Under the pieces are notes generated by a model. It was not told where the DNA came from. It saw nothing but the letters and a program-made list of their open reading frames with translations, and made no database searches. Positions 49,594-62,697 of a stretch of DNA of 64,000 nucleotides are shown piece by piece. A program made the position numbers and the translations under genes. This DNA is from Nocardioides acrostichi. Its GTDB lineage: Bacteria; Actinomycetota; Actinomycetes; Propionibacteriales; Nocardioidaceae. Each line of letters starts with the position of its first letter. Position 1 is the stretch's first letter. The stretch covers positions 1 to 64,000 of the forward strand of contig NZ_JADIVZ010000003.1 in assembly GCF_015319165.1 (NCBI RefSeq), read 5' to 3'.

Positions 49594-50498
49594 GCGGGTC
49601 GAACGAAGGGCCGACCCGCAGCCGGGCGGCCGTCGACGAGCGCGGCAGCCGCCGCAACCGGGAGCGGCCGCCGGCGCCCGAGCCGTTGCCGCACCCCGTG
49701 GTCGACAACCACTGCCACCTCGACATCGACGACGGCGAGGGGGAGTGGTTCAGCACCGAGCAGGCACTCGCCGCCTCGCGAGCGGTGGGCGTGCCTCGTA
49801 TCGTGCAGATCGGGTGCGACCTGCCCGGCGCCCGGTGGGCGGTCGAGACCGCCCGTGAGCACGAGGCGATCGTCGCGGGAGTCGCGCTGCACCCGAACGA
49901 GGCGCCGCGCCTCGCCACGTCGTCTCGTCGTGAGTTGGAGGACGCCTGGGCCGAGATCGAGGCGCTGGCGCGGACGCACGAGAAGGTGCGCGCGGTCGGG
50001 GAGACCGGGCTCGACCACTTCCGCACCGGTGAGGAGGGCCGCGCGGTGCAGCAGGAGTCGTTCCGGTGGCACATCGACCTGGCCAAGCGTCTCGACAAGA
50101 CGCTGGTGATCCACGACCGCGACGCCCACGACGACGTGCTCGCCGTGCTCGACAGCGAGGGCGCACCCGACCGCTGGGTGATGCACTGCTTCTCCGGCGA
50201 CGCCACGTTCGCGCGCGGCTGCCTCGACCGTGGCGCCTACCTCTCCTTCGCCGGCACGGTGACGTTCAAGAACGCCCAGCCGCTGCGCGATGCGCTCGCC
50301 ATCGCCCCGCAGGAACGGCTGCTGGTCGAGACCGACGCGCCCTACTTGACGCCCACGCCGTTCCGCGGTCGACCCAACGCCTCCTACCTGGTGCCGCTCA
50401 CCGTGCGCACCATGGCTCAGGTGCGCGGGGACGATCTCGAGGAGCTGTGCCGGGCCATCGACGCCACCACGGAGGAGGCCTTCGGAGGGTCGTGGTGA
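49590..50498 (+). CDS. tatD: TatD-family DNase/hydrolase
   Basis: The 302-residue protein has a basic N-terminal extension of about 35 residues, then VVDNHCHLDIDDGEG (HxH metal ligands), VALHPNEAPR, VGETGLDHFRTGEEG, LVIHDRDAHDDV, MHCFSGDATFARGC and LVETDAPYLTPTPFRG. All metal ligands of TatD are present. GTG 49590 overlaps the hydrolase stop. The order tatD-rpfB-rsmA-ispE is conserved across actinobacteria. Unlike the island TatD-like gene at the left edge, this is the housekeeping copy. Confidence 0.93.
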   Translation: MSGSNEGPTRSRAAVDERGSRRNRERPPAPEPLPHPVVDNHCHLDIDDGEGEWFSTEQALAASRAVGVPRIVQIGCDLPGARWAVETAREHEAIVAGVALHPNEAPRLATSSRRELEDAWAEIEALARTHEKVRAVGETGLDHFRTGEEGRAVQQESFRWHIDLAKRLDKTLVIHDRDAHDDVLAVLDSEGAPDRWVMHCFSGDATFARGCLDRGAYLSFAGTVTFKNAQPLRDALAIAPQERLLVETDAPYLTPTPFRGRPNASYLVPLTVRTMAQVRGDDLEELCRAIDATTEEAFGGSW

Positions 50499-51925
<1,427 letters not shown>

Positions 51926-51954
51926 GCACGACCCACGGCACTACCCTGACGGGC

Positions 51955-52839
51955 ATGCCCGACACCTCCGCCGGTCCGAGACTCCTCGGACCGGCGGCGG
52001 TGCGTCGGCTCGCCGCGGAGCTCGACCTGCGTCCGACCAAGCAGCGCGGGCAGAACTTCGTGATCGACGCCAACACCGTGCGCCGCATCGTGCGGGAGTC
52101 CGGGGTGGGTGCCGACGACGTCGTGGTCGAGGTCGGCCCTGGGCTCGGTTCGCTCACCCTGGCGCTGCTCGAGGTCGTGCGGCGGGTGGTGGCGATCGAG
52201 GTCGACGACCTGCTCGCGGGGCGGTTGCCCGCCACGGTGGGCGAGTTCGCACCGCAGCGCGCCGACCGGCTCGAGGTCGTGCTCGCCGACGCGCTGCGCG
52301 TGACCGACGTGCCCGGCCCTGGGCCGACCGCCCTGGTGGCGAACCTGCCCTACAACGTGTCGGTGCCGGTGCTGCTGCACCTGATGGCCCTGCTGCCGAG
52401 CCTGGAGCGGGGGCTGGTGATGGTGCAGGCCGAGGTGGCCGACCGGCTCGCCGCCGGCCCGGGTTCGAGAACCTACGGCGTGCCGTCGGTGAAGGCGGCC
52501 TGGTTCGCCGACGTGCGCCGGGCCGGCTCCGTGGGCCGCACCGTCTTCTGGCCGGCGCCCAACGTCGACTCCGGCCTGGTGGCCTGGGTGCGCCGCGAAC
52601 CACCGTCGACCACGGCCACGCGTGAGCAGGTCTTCGCGGTCGTCGACGCGGCCTTCGCCCAGCGGCGCAAGGCGTTGCGAGGAGCGTTGCGTACGGTGGC
52701 TCCCGCTGAGCGGGTCGACGCGGCGCTGGCCGCGGCCGGCGTGGATCCGCTGGCCCGGGGGGAGTCCCTGGGCATCGAGGACTTCGTGCGCATCACGGAG
52801 TCGCTGGAGTCCCTGGAGCATGGAGGAGACGCGCGATGA
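51955..52839 (+). CDS. rsmA: 16S rRNA (adenine-1518/1519-N6) dimethyltransferase
   Basis: The 294-residue enzyme has [20 protein letters not shown], the SAM motif [17 protein letters not shown] and the catalytic [14 protein letters not shown]. These are RsmA/KsgA signatures, and the C-terminal [12 protein letters not shown] is typical. ATG 51955 is 29 nt after rpfB. It overlaps ispE by 4 nt (ATGA), the standard actinobacterial arrangement. Confidence 0.96.
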   Translation: MPDTSAGPRLLGPAAVRRLAAELDLRPTKQRGQNFVIDANTVRRIVRESGVGADDVVVEVGPGLGSLTLALLEVVRRVVAIEVDDLLAGRLPATVGEFAPQRADRLEVVLADALRVTDVPGPGPTALVANLPYNVSVPVLLHLMALLPSLERGLVMVQAEVADRLAAGPGSRTYGVPSVKAAWFADVRRAGSVGRTVFWPAPNVDSGLVAWVRREPPSTTATREQVFAVVDAAFAQRRKALRGALRTVAPAERVDAALAAAGVDPLARGESLGIEDFVRITESLESLEHGGDAR

Positions 52840-53783
52840 GCCTGGCCTACGAGCCCGAGCCGCCGTCGGTGACCGTGCGCGCGCCCGCCAAGATCAACCT
52901 GCACCTCGGCGTCGGTGCTCGCCGCGACGACGGCTTCCACCCGCTGGCGACCGTCTACCAGGCGGTGGGGCTCTACGACGACGTCACGCTCACCCTCGAC
53001 GAGGAGTGGGGCGTGAGCGTGCGGCACGATGCCGGCCGGCCCGCGGCCATCGTGCCGTTGGACGAGCAGAACCTCGCGGTCCGCGCTGCCCAGATGCTGC
53101 TGGCGCACCACGGCGTCGACGGCGCGGCGGCGGTGCACATCCGCAAGTCCATCCCGGTGGCCGGGGGGATGGCCGGCGGCTCGGCCGATGCCGCCGCCGC
53201 CCTCGTGGCCACCGACCGGCTCTTCGACCTCGAGACCTCCGACGACGACCTGCTGGCGGTCGCGGCGCGGCTCGGCAGCGACGTGCCGTTCGCTCTCCTG
53301 GGCGGCACCGCGATCGGCACCGGACGCGGCGAGCTGGTCGAGCCGATCACCGACGCCGGCTCCTGGTGGTGGGTGGTCGTGGGCAGTGACGACGCACTGA
53401 GCACCCCGCAGGTCTACCGCTCGTTCGACGACCTGGTGGGTGCCGGTGCACCCACGGAGCCCGTGCTGCCGCCGGCCCTCCTGCTCGCGCTGGAGACCGG
53501 CGACGTCGGTGCCCTCGCCGACCACCTGGGCAACGACCTCGCCGAGCCCGCGCTGCGGCTGCTGCCCACGTTGCGCGACACCTTCGACGACGCCGCGGCC
53601 GCCGGCGCGCGGGCCACGCTGCTCTCCGGCTCCGGTCCAACCGTGTTGCTGCTGTGCTCCGACGGCTCGCACGCCCGCGAGGTCACCGCCGCGATGGCCG
53701 AGCGGGGTCACGAGCACGTCGTGGCCGTGCCGGCTCCGGTCTCGGGCACGCACGTGCTCGACGTCCTCGACACGCTGAGCTGA
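52836..53783 (+). CDS. ispE: 4-diphosphocytidyl-2-C-methyl-D-erythritol kinase
   Basis: The 315-residue GHMP kinase has [20 protein letters not shown], the ATP loop [36 protein letters not shown] and the late [12 protein letters not shown]. It phosphorylates CDP-methylerythritol in the MEP isoprenoid pathway. It is coupled to rsmA by a 4-nt overlap and is followed 16 nt later by an ABC-F gene. Confidence 0.96.
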   Translation: MSLAYEPEPPSVTVRAPAKINLHLGVGARRDDGFHPLATVYQAVGLYDDVTLTLDEEWGVSVRHDAGRPAAIVPLDEQNLAVRAAQMLLAHHGVDGAAAVHIRKSIPVAGGMAGGSADAAAALVATDRLFDLETSDDDLLAVAARLGSDVPFALLGGTAIGTGRGELVEPITDAGSWWWVVVGSDDALSTPQVYRSFDDLVGAGAPTEPVLPPALLLALETGDVGALADHLGNDLAEPALRLLPTLRDTFDDAAAAGARATLLSGSGPTVLLLCSDGSHAREVTAAMAERGHEHVVAVPAPVSGTHVLDVLDTLS

Positions 53784-53799
53784 CGGCGCCCCTTCGACC

Positions 53800-55575
<1,776 letters not shown>

Positions 55576-55705
55576 GCCCGCGGCCGACCTGCTCAGGTCG
55601 TGGTGCCCGGTGCCGATGGGTCGCTCGAACGGCCGGCCGGGGGGCTGGTCGGACCCACGGGGTCGGCATCCGGAGCACGGAACCCGGTGCCGACCCCACG
55701 GGCGC

Positions 55706-55777
55706 GGCTCCGTGGACGGCTCCGTGGACGGCTCCGTGGACGGCTCCGTGGACGGCTCTGCGGACGGCTCAGTGGCT
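55706..55777 (+). repeat. five copies of a 12-bp tandem repeat plus one degenerate copy
   Basis: GGCTCCGTGGAC recurs with a 12-bp period from 55706; the fifth copy is GGCTCTGCGGAC and a sixth is partial. It lies between the convergent ABC-F and MarR genes and runs into the MarR stop codon. Confidence 0.85.
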
Positions 55778-56260
55778 GGAGAACGGCACCAGCAGTGAGC
55801 GCAGCAATGCGGCGAGCCGGTCGCGCTCGGCGTCCGGCAGGTCCGCGAGCAGGTCGTGCTCGGCTGTGACCAGGGCGGTGAACGCGTCGTCGACCGCCTG
55901 CTTGCCCCCGGCGGTGAGCCGCACGAGCACCCCGCGCCGGTCGCTCGGGTCGGGGTTGCGCTCGACGTAGCCGCGGGCCACCAGTCGGTCGACCCGGTTG
56001 GTCATGGTGCCGCTGGTCACCAGAGTCTCGCGCAGGAGCCGACCGGGGGAGAGCTCGTAGGGGTCGCCGGCGCGGCGCAGGGCCGCGAGCACATCGAACT
56101 CCCAGGACTCGATGCCGTGGCTGCTGAATGCCTCTCGCCTCGCCAGGTCGAGGTGGCGGGCGAGCCGGCTGATCCGGCTGAACACGGCGACGGCGCCGAG
56201 GTCGAGGTCGCTGCGCTCACGCGCCCACGCCTCGACCAGCTCGTCGACCTCGTCCCGCAT
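55769..56260 (-). CDS. tamR: MarR-family regulator, TamR-like
   Basis: The 163-residue protein has the MarR wing: ESWEFDVLAALRRAGDPYEL, GRLLRETLVTSGTMTNRVDR, VERNPDPSDRRGVLVRL. It is divergent from the trans-aconitate methyltransferase gene, the arrangement described for TamR of Streptomyces coelicolor, where trans-aconitate, cis-aconitate and citrate release the repressor. ATG 56260 is chosen; the longer frame to 56323 would place one palindrome inside the coding sequence. Two palindromes in the shared promoter region are the likely binding sites. Confidence 0.78.
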   Translation of the reverse strand: MRDEVDELVEAWARERSDLDLGAVAVFSRISRLARHLDLARREAFSSHGIESWEFDVLAALRRAGDPYELSPGRLLRETLVTSGTMTNRVDRLVARGYVERNPDPSDRRGVLVRLTAGGKQAVDDAFTALVTAEHDLLADLPDAERDRLAALLRSLLVPFSSH

Positions 56261-56295
56261 GGCGACAGGGTACGGCACCCGCGTTCCGTCGAGAT

Positions 56296-56349
56296 TCTTG
56301 ACATCAAGACAAAGCGCGCGCACCCTGGATATATCTTGACGTCAAGATA
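56296..56349. promoter_or_regulatory. two TamR-type palindromic operators
   Basis: TCTTGACATCAAGA (56296-56309) and the perfect 18-mer TATCTTGACGTCAAGATA (56332-56349) share the half-site TCTTGA and lie 36-38 bp apart in the 101-nt divergent region. The second ends 13 nt before the methyltransferase start and would block initiation when bound. Confidence 0.8.
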
Positions 56350-56361
56350 AATGGAGAGCCG

Positions 56362-57162
56362 ATGAGCGCAGCTGTCTGGGATCCCGCCCACTACCTCACC
56401 TACGCCGACGAACGCGGTCGGCCCTTCGTCGAGCTCCTCACCCGTGTGCGTGCGGAGAGCCCCGTCGATGTCGTCGACCTCGGCTGCGGCCCCGGCAACC
56501 TGACGGCGCTGCTCGCGCAGCGCTGGCCGGCGGCGCGCGTGCGAGGGCTCGATGCGAGCCCGGAGATGATCGCCGCGGCCCACGCCTCGTCGTCGGCCGC
56601 CCCTCAGGACGTGGAGTACGAGGTGGCCGACCTGCGTGCGTGGCTGACCCGGGGTGAGGAGGTCGACGTGCTGGTCTCGAACGCCACGCTCCAATGGGTG
56701 CCCGACCACCTCGACCTGCTGCCCGACCTCGTGGCGCGGGTGCGCCCGGGTGGCTGGATCGCGGTGCAGGTGCCGGGCAACTTCGAGGAGCCCAGCCACA
56801 CCCTGCGCGACGAGATCGCCGCGCGTGCGCCCTACGCCGGGTTCACCCGCGACATCGCGGTGCCCGATGCCCACGACGCGCGCACCTACGCCGAAGCCCT
56901 GGCGTCGCTCGGCTGCGAGGTCGACGCCTGGGAGACCACCTACCTGCACGTGCTGCACGGGCCGGACCCCGTGTTCGCCTGGGTCTCGGGCACCGGTGCC
57001 CGCCCCACCCTCGCGGCGCTGCCCGGCGGCGTCCGCGAAGCCTACGAGGCCGAGTTCAAGGCCGCGCTGCGAGAGGCCTACCCCGAAGGTCCGGCCGGCG
57101 TGCTGCTGCCCTTCCGGCGGGTCTTCGTCGTCGCCCGCGTCTGCGAGGCGGGGTCTCGATGA
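56362..57162 (+). CDS. tam: trans-aconitate 2-methyltransferase
   Basis: The 266-residue SAM enzyme begins VWDPAHYLTYADERGRPF, typical of Tam, then has SAM motif I VVDLGCGPGNLTALLAQRWP, RGLDASPEMIAAA and SNATLQWVPDHLDLLPDLV. It esterifies trans-aconitate, which inhibits aconitase. ATG 56362 follows GGAGAG. It overlaps the VOC gene by 4 nt and is divergent from the TamR-like repressor. Confidence 0.92.
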   Translation: MSAAVWDPAHYLTYADERGRPFVELLTRVRAESPVDVVDLGCGPGNLTALLAQRWPAARVRGLDASPEMIAAAHASSSAAPQDVEYEVADLRAWLTRGEEVDVLVSNATLQWVPDHLDLLPDLVARVRPGGWIAVQVPGNFEEPSHTLRDEIAARAPYAGFTRDIAVPDAHDARTYAEALASLGCEVDAWETTYLHVLHGPDPVFAWVSGTGARPTLAALPGGVREAYEAEFKAALREAYPEGPAGVLLPFRRVFVVARVCEAGSR

Positions 57163-57530
57163 GCGTCACTGCCCTGCACCACGTCCAGATCTCGTGCCCG
57201 CGCGGCGGGGAGGGCGCTGCCCGCCGCTTCTGGGTCGAGGGCCTCGGCATGGCCGAGGTGCCCAAGCCCCCCGACCTCGCCGTGCGAGGCGGCGCTTGGT
57301 TCCGCTCCGGTGGCGCCGAGGTGCACGTCGGCGTGGAGGAGCCGTTCTCGCCGGCGCGCAAGGCGCACCCGGCGCTGCTGCTGGTGGGGGTCGAGGCCCT
57401 CGAGCACGCCGTCGAGCGACTCGCCGACCTGGGGTTCGTGACCGACTGGTCCGAGCGGCACACGTTTCCGGGCCACGAGCGCTGCCACGTGCGCGACGGT
57501 CATGGCAACCGGGTCGAGTTGTTGGCGTGA
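57159..57530 (+). CDS. VOC-superfamily (glyoxalase-like) protein
   Basis: The 123-residue protein has paired beta-alpha-beta units: LHHVQISCPRGGEGAARRFW, GAWFRSGGAEVHVGVEEPF, HPALLLVGVEALEHAVERL and RCHVRDGHGNRVELLA. His in LHHVQI, His in EVHVGV and Glu in RVELL could bind a metal. It overlaps tam by 4 nt and would be induced together with it. The reaction is not known. Confidence 0.85.
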   Translation: MSVTALHHVQISCPRGGEGAARRFWVEGLGMAEVPKPPDLAVRGGAWFRSGGAEVHVGVEEPFSPARKAHPALLLVGVEALEHAVERLADLGFVTDWSERHTFPGHERCHVRDGHGNRVELLA

Positions 57531-57615
57531 GAGAAGGCGAGCCGGTCCAGACATCCCGTAACCCGTAGGGGCATCTGCCGTTGACACCTCGGGAGGGCGC
57601 TTCGGGGTGCCCGAT

Positions 57616-57627
57616 CCACACGTGTGG
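57616..57627. promoter_or_regulatory. 12-bp palindrome CCACACGTGTGG
   Basis: This perfect palindrome lies 47 nt before the CsoR-family gene in the 144-nt gap after the VOC gene. CsoR-type repressors usually bind GC-rich dyads near their own promoters, so this is a candidate operator. Confidence 0.35.
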
Positions 57628-57674
57628 CCAGGGGGGCTGGTCAGCAACTCATTCCCACACGGAAGGTTCTTGCC

Positions 57675-58031
57675 ATGAGCGAGACGTCGCACCAGTTCGC
57701 CCCCCGCCGCCCCGCAGCGCCCCGACCCGTCGCGGTCGAGCACCTGCCCCCCTCCGAGCCGGAGCCGAGCCCGGCGTCCGGCACCGACCTCACGTCGTTC
57801 CTCAACCGTGTGCGTCGTGCTCAAGGCCAGCTCGGCGGCATCCTGCGCATGGTCGAGGAGAAGCGTGACCTCGACGAGATCATCCACCAGCTCAAGGCCG
57901 TGAGCCGCGCGCTCGACCGCGCGGGGTTCACCCTGGTGGCCGGAGACGTGCGCCAGCGTGCCGCGGCCGGCGAGCAGGTGACCGAGGCCGACCTCGCCCA
58001 GCTCGAGAAGCGGTTCCTCACCCTGCGCTGA
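57675..58031 (+). CDS. CsoR/FrmR-family transcriptional repressor lacking the usual metal ligands
   Basis: The 118-residue protein has a disordered N-terminal extension of about 38 residues, then the CsoR fold: FLNRVRRAQGQLGGILRMVE, DEIIHQLKAVSRALDRAGFT, ADLAQLEKRFLTL. The copper ligands Cys-x(n)-His-x3-Cys are not there: RDLDE stands at the first Cys and LVAGDVRQR at the His/Cys pair, and the protein has no Cys. It may sense another signal or be an apo-type DNA-binding protein. ATG 57675 follows GGAAGG. Confidence 0.8.
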   Translation: MSETSHQFAPRRPAAPRPVAVEHLPPSEPEPSPASGTDLTSFLNRVRRAQGQLGGILRMVEEKRDLDEIIHQLKAVSRALDRAGFTLVAGDVRQRAAAGEQVTEADLAQLEKRFLTLR

Positions 58032-58063
58032 GCCAGTGGTTACTCAGCGGTAGCATCTGACCC

Positions 58064-58540
58064 ATGAGCCAGGTCTACTCGCTGTGGCGCGGTCTGACCC
58101 GCGTACCGGTCGTCGGGACGTCGGTGGGGGCGAGGATCTTCAGCCTCGCCTTCGCCCAGAAGGCGCCCTACTTCGCCACGATCCGCCCGCGCTTCACCGT
58201 GCTCGAGCCGAACCACGCGGAGTTGGTGATCCCCAAGCGACGCGGGGTGCACAACCACATCGGCACCGTGCACGCCATCGCGCTGTGCAACGGGCTCGAG
58301 GCGGCCATGGGCGCCCTGGCCGAGGCCACGGTCCCGGCCGACAAGCGCTGGATCCCCAAGGGGATGGACGTCGACTACACCGCGAAGGCCACCAGCGACA
58401 TCACCTGCATCGCCGAGACCGACCCCGAGCAGTGGACCGGTGAGAACCCCGACCTGCCGGTGCGGGTCAAGGGCGTGCGCGACGACGGCACCGTGGTGGT
58501 GCAGGGCGTGATCCGCCTCTGGGTCACGCCGAAGCGCTGA
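58064..58540 (+). CDS. DUF4442 hotdog-fold thioesterase-like protein
   Basis: The 158-residue protein has AQKAPYFATIRPRFTVLEPN, IPKRRGVHNHIGTVHAIALC and NGLEAAMGALAEATVPADKR, the DUF4442/PaaI-type hotdog pattern with HNHIGTVH at the likely active site. Such proteins hydrolyse acyl-CoA thioesters. Its 3' end overlaps the convergent gluD gene by 17 nt. Confidence 0.85.
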   Translation: MSQVYSLWRGLTRVPVVGTSVGARIFSLAFAQKAPYFATIRPRFTVLEPNHAELVIPKRRGVHNHIGTVHAIALCNGLEAAMGALAEATVPADKRWIPKGMDVDYTAKATSDITCIAETDPEQWTGENPDLPVRVKGVRDDGTVVVQGVIRLWVTPKR

Positions 58541-59345
58541 CCTTCCGCTCGCCCAGGAGGCGGCGCTGCACCAGCGTCGCCACCCACGTGAGGATCAGGT
58601 TGACCACGATGTAGATCGCGGCGATGACGAGCGCCGCGGGCACCTGGTTGCCGAACTCCTGGTAGATCGGCCGGTAGACCGCCGTGAGCCCCGGCGCGAG
58701 GATGTAGAAGCCGAGGCTGGTGTCCTTGAGGGCCACCACCATCTGGCTGATGATCGCGGGCAGCATCGTCTTGACCGCCTGCGGCAGCTGGATCTGCACC
58801 ATCACCTGGGACTTGCGCAGACCCAGGGCGTAGGCCGCCTCGACCTGGCCGCTCGGCACGGCGTTGATCCCGGCCCGGAACACCTCGGCGAGCACGGCCC
58901 CGTTGTAGAGCATCAGCGCGAGCACAACGCACCAGAACGGGCTGAGGGGACCGTCGCCGATGGCGAACTGCAGGAAGAGGAAGGTCATCAGGAGCAGGAC
59001 CGGCACGGCGCGGAAGAACTCCACGACCGCGAACGACAGCCAGCGCAGCCACCCGTGGTCCGAGAGCTTGCCGACACCGAACACGAGTCCGAAGACGATG
59101 GCGGCGATGATGGCGAACACCGCCATGCCCAGGGTGTTCAGCAGGCCGTCGACCAGGATGAAGCGGATGTACCGGGGGGTCAGGAACACCTCCCACTTGT
59201 CGTACTCGAACTGACGCGTCACGAGCATCCGGTAGGCGAAGAACGCCAGGATGCCGAGCAGACCGACGATGGTGAGCAGCGTGTAGAGGCGGTGCCGGGC
59301 GACGGTCTTCGGACCCGGGGCGTCGAAGAGGACGGAGCTGCTCAT
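58524..59345 (-). CDS. gluD: glutamate ABC transporter permease
   Basis: The 273-residue membrane protein has an N-terminal helix (LYTLLTIVGLLGILAFFAYR), further helices, and the polar-amino-acid permease EAA loop AEVFRAGINAVPSGQVEAAY with ALGLRKSQVMVQIQLPQAV. It pairs with gluC to form the channel. It is the last gene of the gluABCD order on the minus strand, overlapping gluC by 4 nt, and converges on the DUF4442 gene. Confidence 0.93.
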   Translation of the reverse strand: MSSSVLFDAPGPKTVARHRLYTLLTIVGLLGILAFFAYRMLVTRQFEYDKWEVFLTPRYIRFILVDGLLNTLGMAVFAIIAAIVFGLVFGVGKLSDHGWLRWLSFAVVEFFRAVPVLLLMTFLFLQFAIGDGPLSPFWCVVLALMLYNGAVLAEVFRAGINAVPSGQVEAAYALGLRKSQVMVQIQLPQAVKTMLPAIISQMVVALKDTSLGFYILAPGLTAVYRPIYQEFGNQVPAALVIAAIYIVVNLILTWVATLVQRRLLGERKVSASA

Positions 59346-60034
59346 CGTGCGGCCACCTTCACCTTGCGCTCCAAACCGTAGGAGGCGAGCGAGACCACCT
59401 CGACGATGATGATGTAGCCGACGGCGACGAGCAGGAAGATCATCGCGGTCTGGCTGGTGTTCTCGTTCGAGAGGGCGCGCATGTTGGCGACCGCCTCGGT
59501 GATGCCGAACGCGGCTGCCACCGAGGTGTTCTTGAGGAGCGCGATCTGCACGCTGGTCAGCGGTGGGATGACGGCGCGCAGTGCCTGGGGCATGACCACC
59601 TGGGTCATGGACTGCCCGAAGGTCAGCCCGATGGCCCGGGCCGCCTCGGCCTGGCCGAGAGGCACCGTGTTGATGCCCGAGCGGAACGCTTCGCACACGA
59701 AGGCCGAGGTGTAGAGCGTCAGGGCCAGGCAGGCCCGGAAGAAGAAGGGGGAGGCGCTGACGCCGCCGACCTCGACATCGCCGATGAAGCGGAAGTTGTA
59801 GCCGAGCTTCGGCAGCGCCACCGCGATGAAGATGAAGATCATCAGCAAAGGCGTGTTGCGGAAGATCGAGACGTAGACCAGGGCGGCCCGGCGCATGATC
59901 GCGACCGGGCCGACCCGGAAGACCGCCAACAGCGCACCGAACACCAACGACCCGATGCCGGAGACGACGAAGAGCCCGATGGTCAGCCCGAAGGCCTTGA
60001 GAACCTCGTCGAAGTTGGAGAACACCGCTTCCAT
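59342..60034 (-). CDS. gluC: glutamate ABC transporter permease
   Basis: The 230-residue permease has about five helices and the EAA loop CEAFRSGINTVPLGQAEAAR with AIGLTFGQSMTQVVMPQAL. FRNTPLLMIFIFIAVALPKL is typical of the His/Glu/Arg permease family. It lies between gluB (64-nt gap) and gluD (4-nt overlap). Confidence 0.93.
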   Translation of the reverse strand: MEAVFSNFDEVLKAFGLTIGLFVVSGIGSLVFGALLAVFRVGPVAIMRRAALVYVSIFRNTPLLMIFIFIAVALPKLGYNFRFIGDVEVGGVSASPFFFRACLALTLYTSAFVCEAFRSGINTVPLGQAEAARAIGLTFGQSMTQVVMPQALRAVIPPLTSVQIALLKNTSVAAAFGITEAVANMRALSNENTSQTAMIFLLVAVGYIIIVEVVSLASYGLERKVKVAAR

Positions 60035-60098
60035 CGCGGGCCTGCCTCCTGTCGGGATGGGTGGTGCGCTGCTGGGATCGGTCGTGGGTGGCCGCCGG

Positions 60099-60989
60099 TC
60101 AGGCGGCGGGGCAGTCGTTCATCGCCGGCGGCTTGGGCGTGTCGACGCCCGACTTGCCCAGGGTGGCGTCGAACGCCTCGCCCCAGGTGCCGTCGTCCTC
60201 GGCGCTTTGGAGGGTGTCTTGGATCCACGCGCACATCTCGGGCAGATCCTTGCTGTAGCCCACGCCGTAGTTCTCCTCCGAGAACGGGTCGACGACGACC
60301 TTGAGCTCGTCGGGGTGCTCCGCGGCGTAGCCGAGCAGGATCGCGCCGTCGGTCGTCATGGCGTCGACGGTGCCGTCGAGCACCTGGTCGACGCACTCGG
60401 AGTAGGTGTCGAAGCCGCGCGGGGTGGCGCCCTCGTTCTTGATGTTGTCGAGCGAGGTCGAGCCCGTCACCGAGCAGACCTCGGTGCCCTTGACGTCGTC
60501 GAGGGTCTCGATGTCGCTGTCGGAGGGCACCAGCAGCTGCTGGCCGGTGACGTAGTACGGGCCGGCCTGGCCCACGACCTTCTGGCGATCGTCGGTGATG
60601 GAGTAGGAGGCGATGACGAGGTCGACCTCGCCCTCCTGGAGGAACGGCTCGCGGTTGTCGGAGATCGTCTCCTTCCAGGTGATGTCCTCCGGTGCGATGC
60701 CCAGCGAGGCGGCCAGGATCTTGCCGATCTCGGGGTCGAAGCCCACCGGGGCGTCGGCGCCGGCGGGCATGAAGCCGATGCCCGGCTGGTCGTACTTGAC
60801 GCCGATGGTGATCTCGCCGGAGTCGGCGAGCTCCTTCATGCGGGTGCCGTCGTCGAAGCTGCTGGCGGCGTCCTCGGACACCTCGACGTCGATGGTGTCG
60901 CTGGTCTCGCTGCCGGCGTTGCCGCAGCCGGCCACGCTGAGCGCCAGCCCGATGCCGGCGAGGCCCATGATGGCCCGGTTCGTACGCAT
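60099..60989 (-). CDS. gluB: glutamate-binding lipoprotein
   Basis: The 296-residue periplasmic-type solute-binding protein has a lipobox LSVAGC with Cys22 as the lipid anchor. Its body shows GEITIGVKYDQPGIGFMPAG, GFDPEIGKILAASLG, VDLVIASYSITDDRQKVVG and the QQLLVPSDSDIETLDDVKG hinge, typical of family 3 binding proteins for Glu and related amino acids. It is second in the gluABCD operon. Confidence 0.94.
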   Translation of the reverse strand: MRTNRAIMGLAGIGLALSVAGCGNAGSETSDTIDVEVSEDAASSFDDGTRMKELADSGEITIGVKYDQPGIGFMPAGADAPVGFDPEIGKILAASLGIAPEDITWKETISDNREPFLQEGEVDLVIASYSITDDRQKVVGQAGPYYVTGQQLLVPSDSDIETLDDVKGTEVCSVTGSTSLDNIKNEGATPRGFDTYSECVDQVLDGTVDAMTTDGAILLGYAAEHPDELKVVVDPFSEENYGVGYSKDLPEMCAWIQDTLQSAEDDGTWGEAFDATLGKSGVDTPKPPAMNDCPAA

Positions 60990-61034
60990 GCCTGTCTCCT
61001 TCGTCGGTGTTTCCGGGGTTCGGTGTGGAGGGCG

Positions 61035-61817
<783 letters not shown>

Positions 61818-61989
61818 GCGACCCGACCTTAACCAATGCTGAAACCCTCAGGCCACGCTCAGGTCGCGTCGGCGGGTCACGATCGGGTGACGGACGGGTC
61901 GCGGGTCGAGGCAGCGAATTTCCAGCGAGCGCAGCATCCAGACCTCGCGAGCCCGCACGGCAACACCTGCTCCACAGATCTCCGCGATC

Positions 61990-62591
61990 CGCGGTGTGAT
62001 GTCTCAGGACATGGGTGACAGGAGGGGTTGAGGGCGAGCCCGTTGTCGGTGAGTCGTCGGTGAGTAGCCGTTGAGGCACACCGTGGAGCGCCACGGCCCT
62101 TGTCGAGGACCACGATGGCGTCTTTGGCTGTCTCGCTCCACGCGACGTGGGAGGCCACCGCGAGTCGGGAGTGGTCGTCTTCGAGTTGGAAGATCACGCA
62201 CTTGCGGCCGCCGGTCAGCACGTACTCGGTGGCGTCGAGCTGCCAGCATGCATTGGGGGCGGGATAGACGAACCGGCGCCAGGCTGAGCGAGGCTTCTTC
62301 TTCGGCTCCAACCGTGCGACGGCCGGCCGCGCGGAGGATCCTCGCCAACGACGCCGTCGAGGGCACCACCGGCAGGCCCATCGAGTGCATCTTGTCGTGC
62401 ACGCTGATCGGGCCGTGGTCCAGCCCGGATGCCTCAAGTGCTGCTCGAACGTCCAGCGCGTGCTGCTTGTCCTCCTCGCTCAGCTTCGTCGGGCTCGTCG
62501 TGGGGCGCCGTGTCCGTGGTTCGAGCACCGCCGCTGGGTTCACGGGAATCGATGGGTTCATGGGCAGGCACCGCGGCAGCCTGGACCCCAC
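61990..62591 (-). pseudogene. IS481-type transposase remnant with frameshifts
   Basis: On the minus strand the N-terminal part reads LSEEDKQHALDVRAALEASG and HDKMHSMGLPVVPSTASLAR in one frame, then KKKPRSAWRRFVYPAPNACW and QLDATEYVLTGGRKCVIFQL in another, with RLLTDNGLALNPS further on. The first Asp (QLDATEY) and second Asp (LLTDNG) of the DDE integrase core are recognisable, but the C-terminal third with the Glu is missing and at least two frameshifts are present. No inverted ends were found. It is a dead insertion-sequence relic between gluA and the DUF222 gene. Confidence 0.78.
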
Positions 62592-62697
62592 CGAAGTGTC
62601 GCCACCAAAACCCTCACAGTGTCACCGATGTCGTCATGCAGAACTGTCACCGAGGTCCTGCGAGATGACATCTCCACAGTCCGCTGTCAGACCTTCC

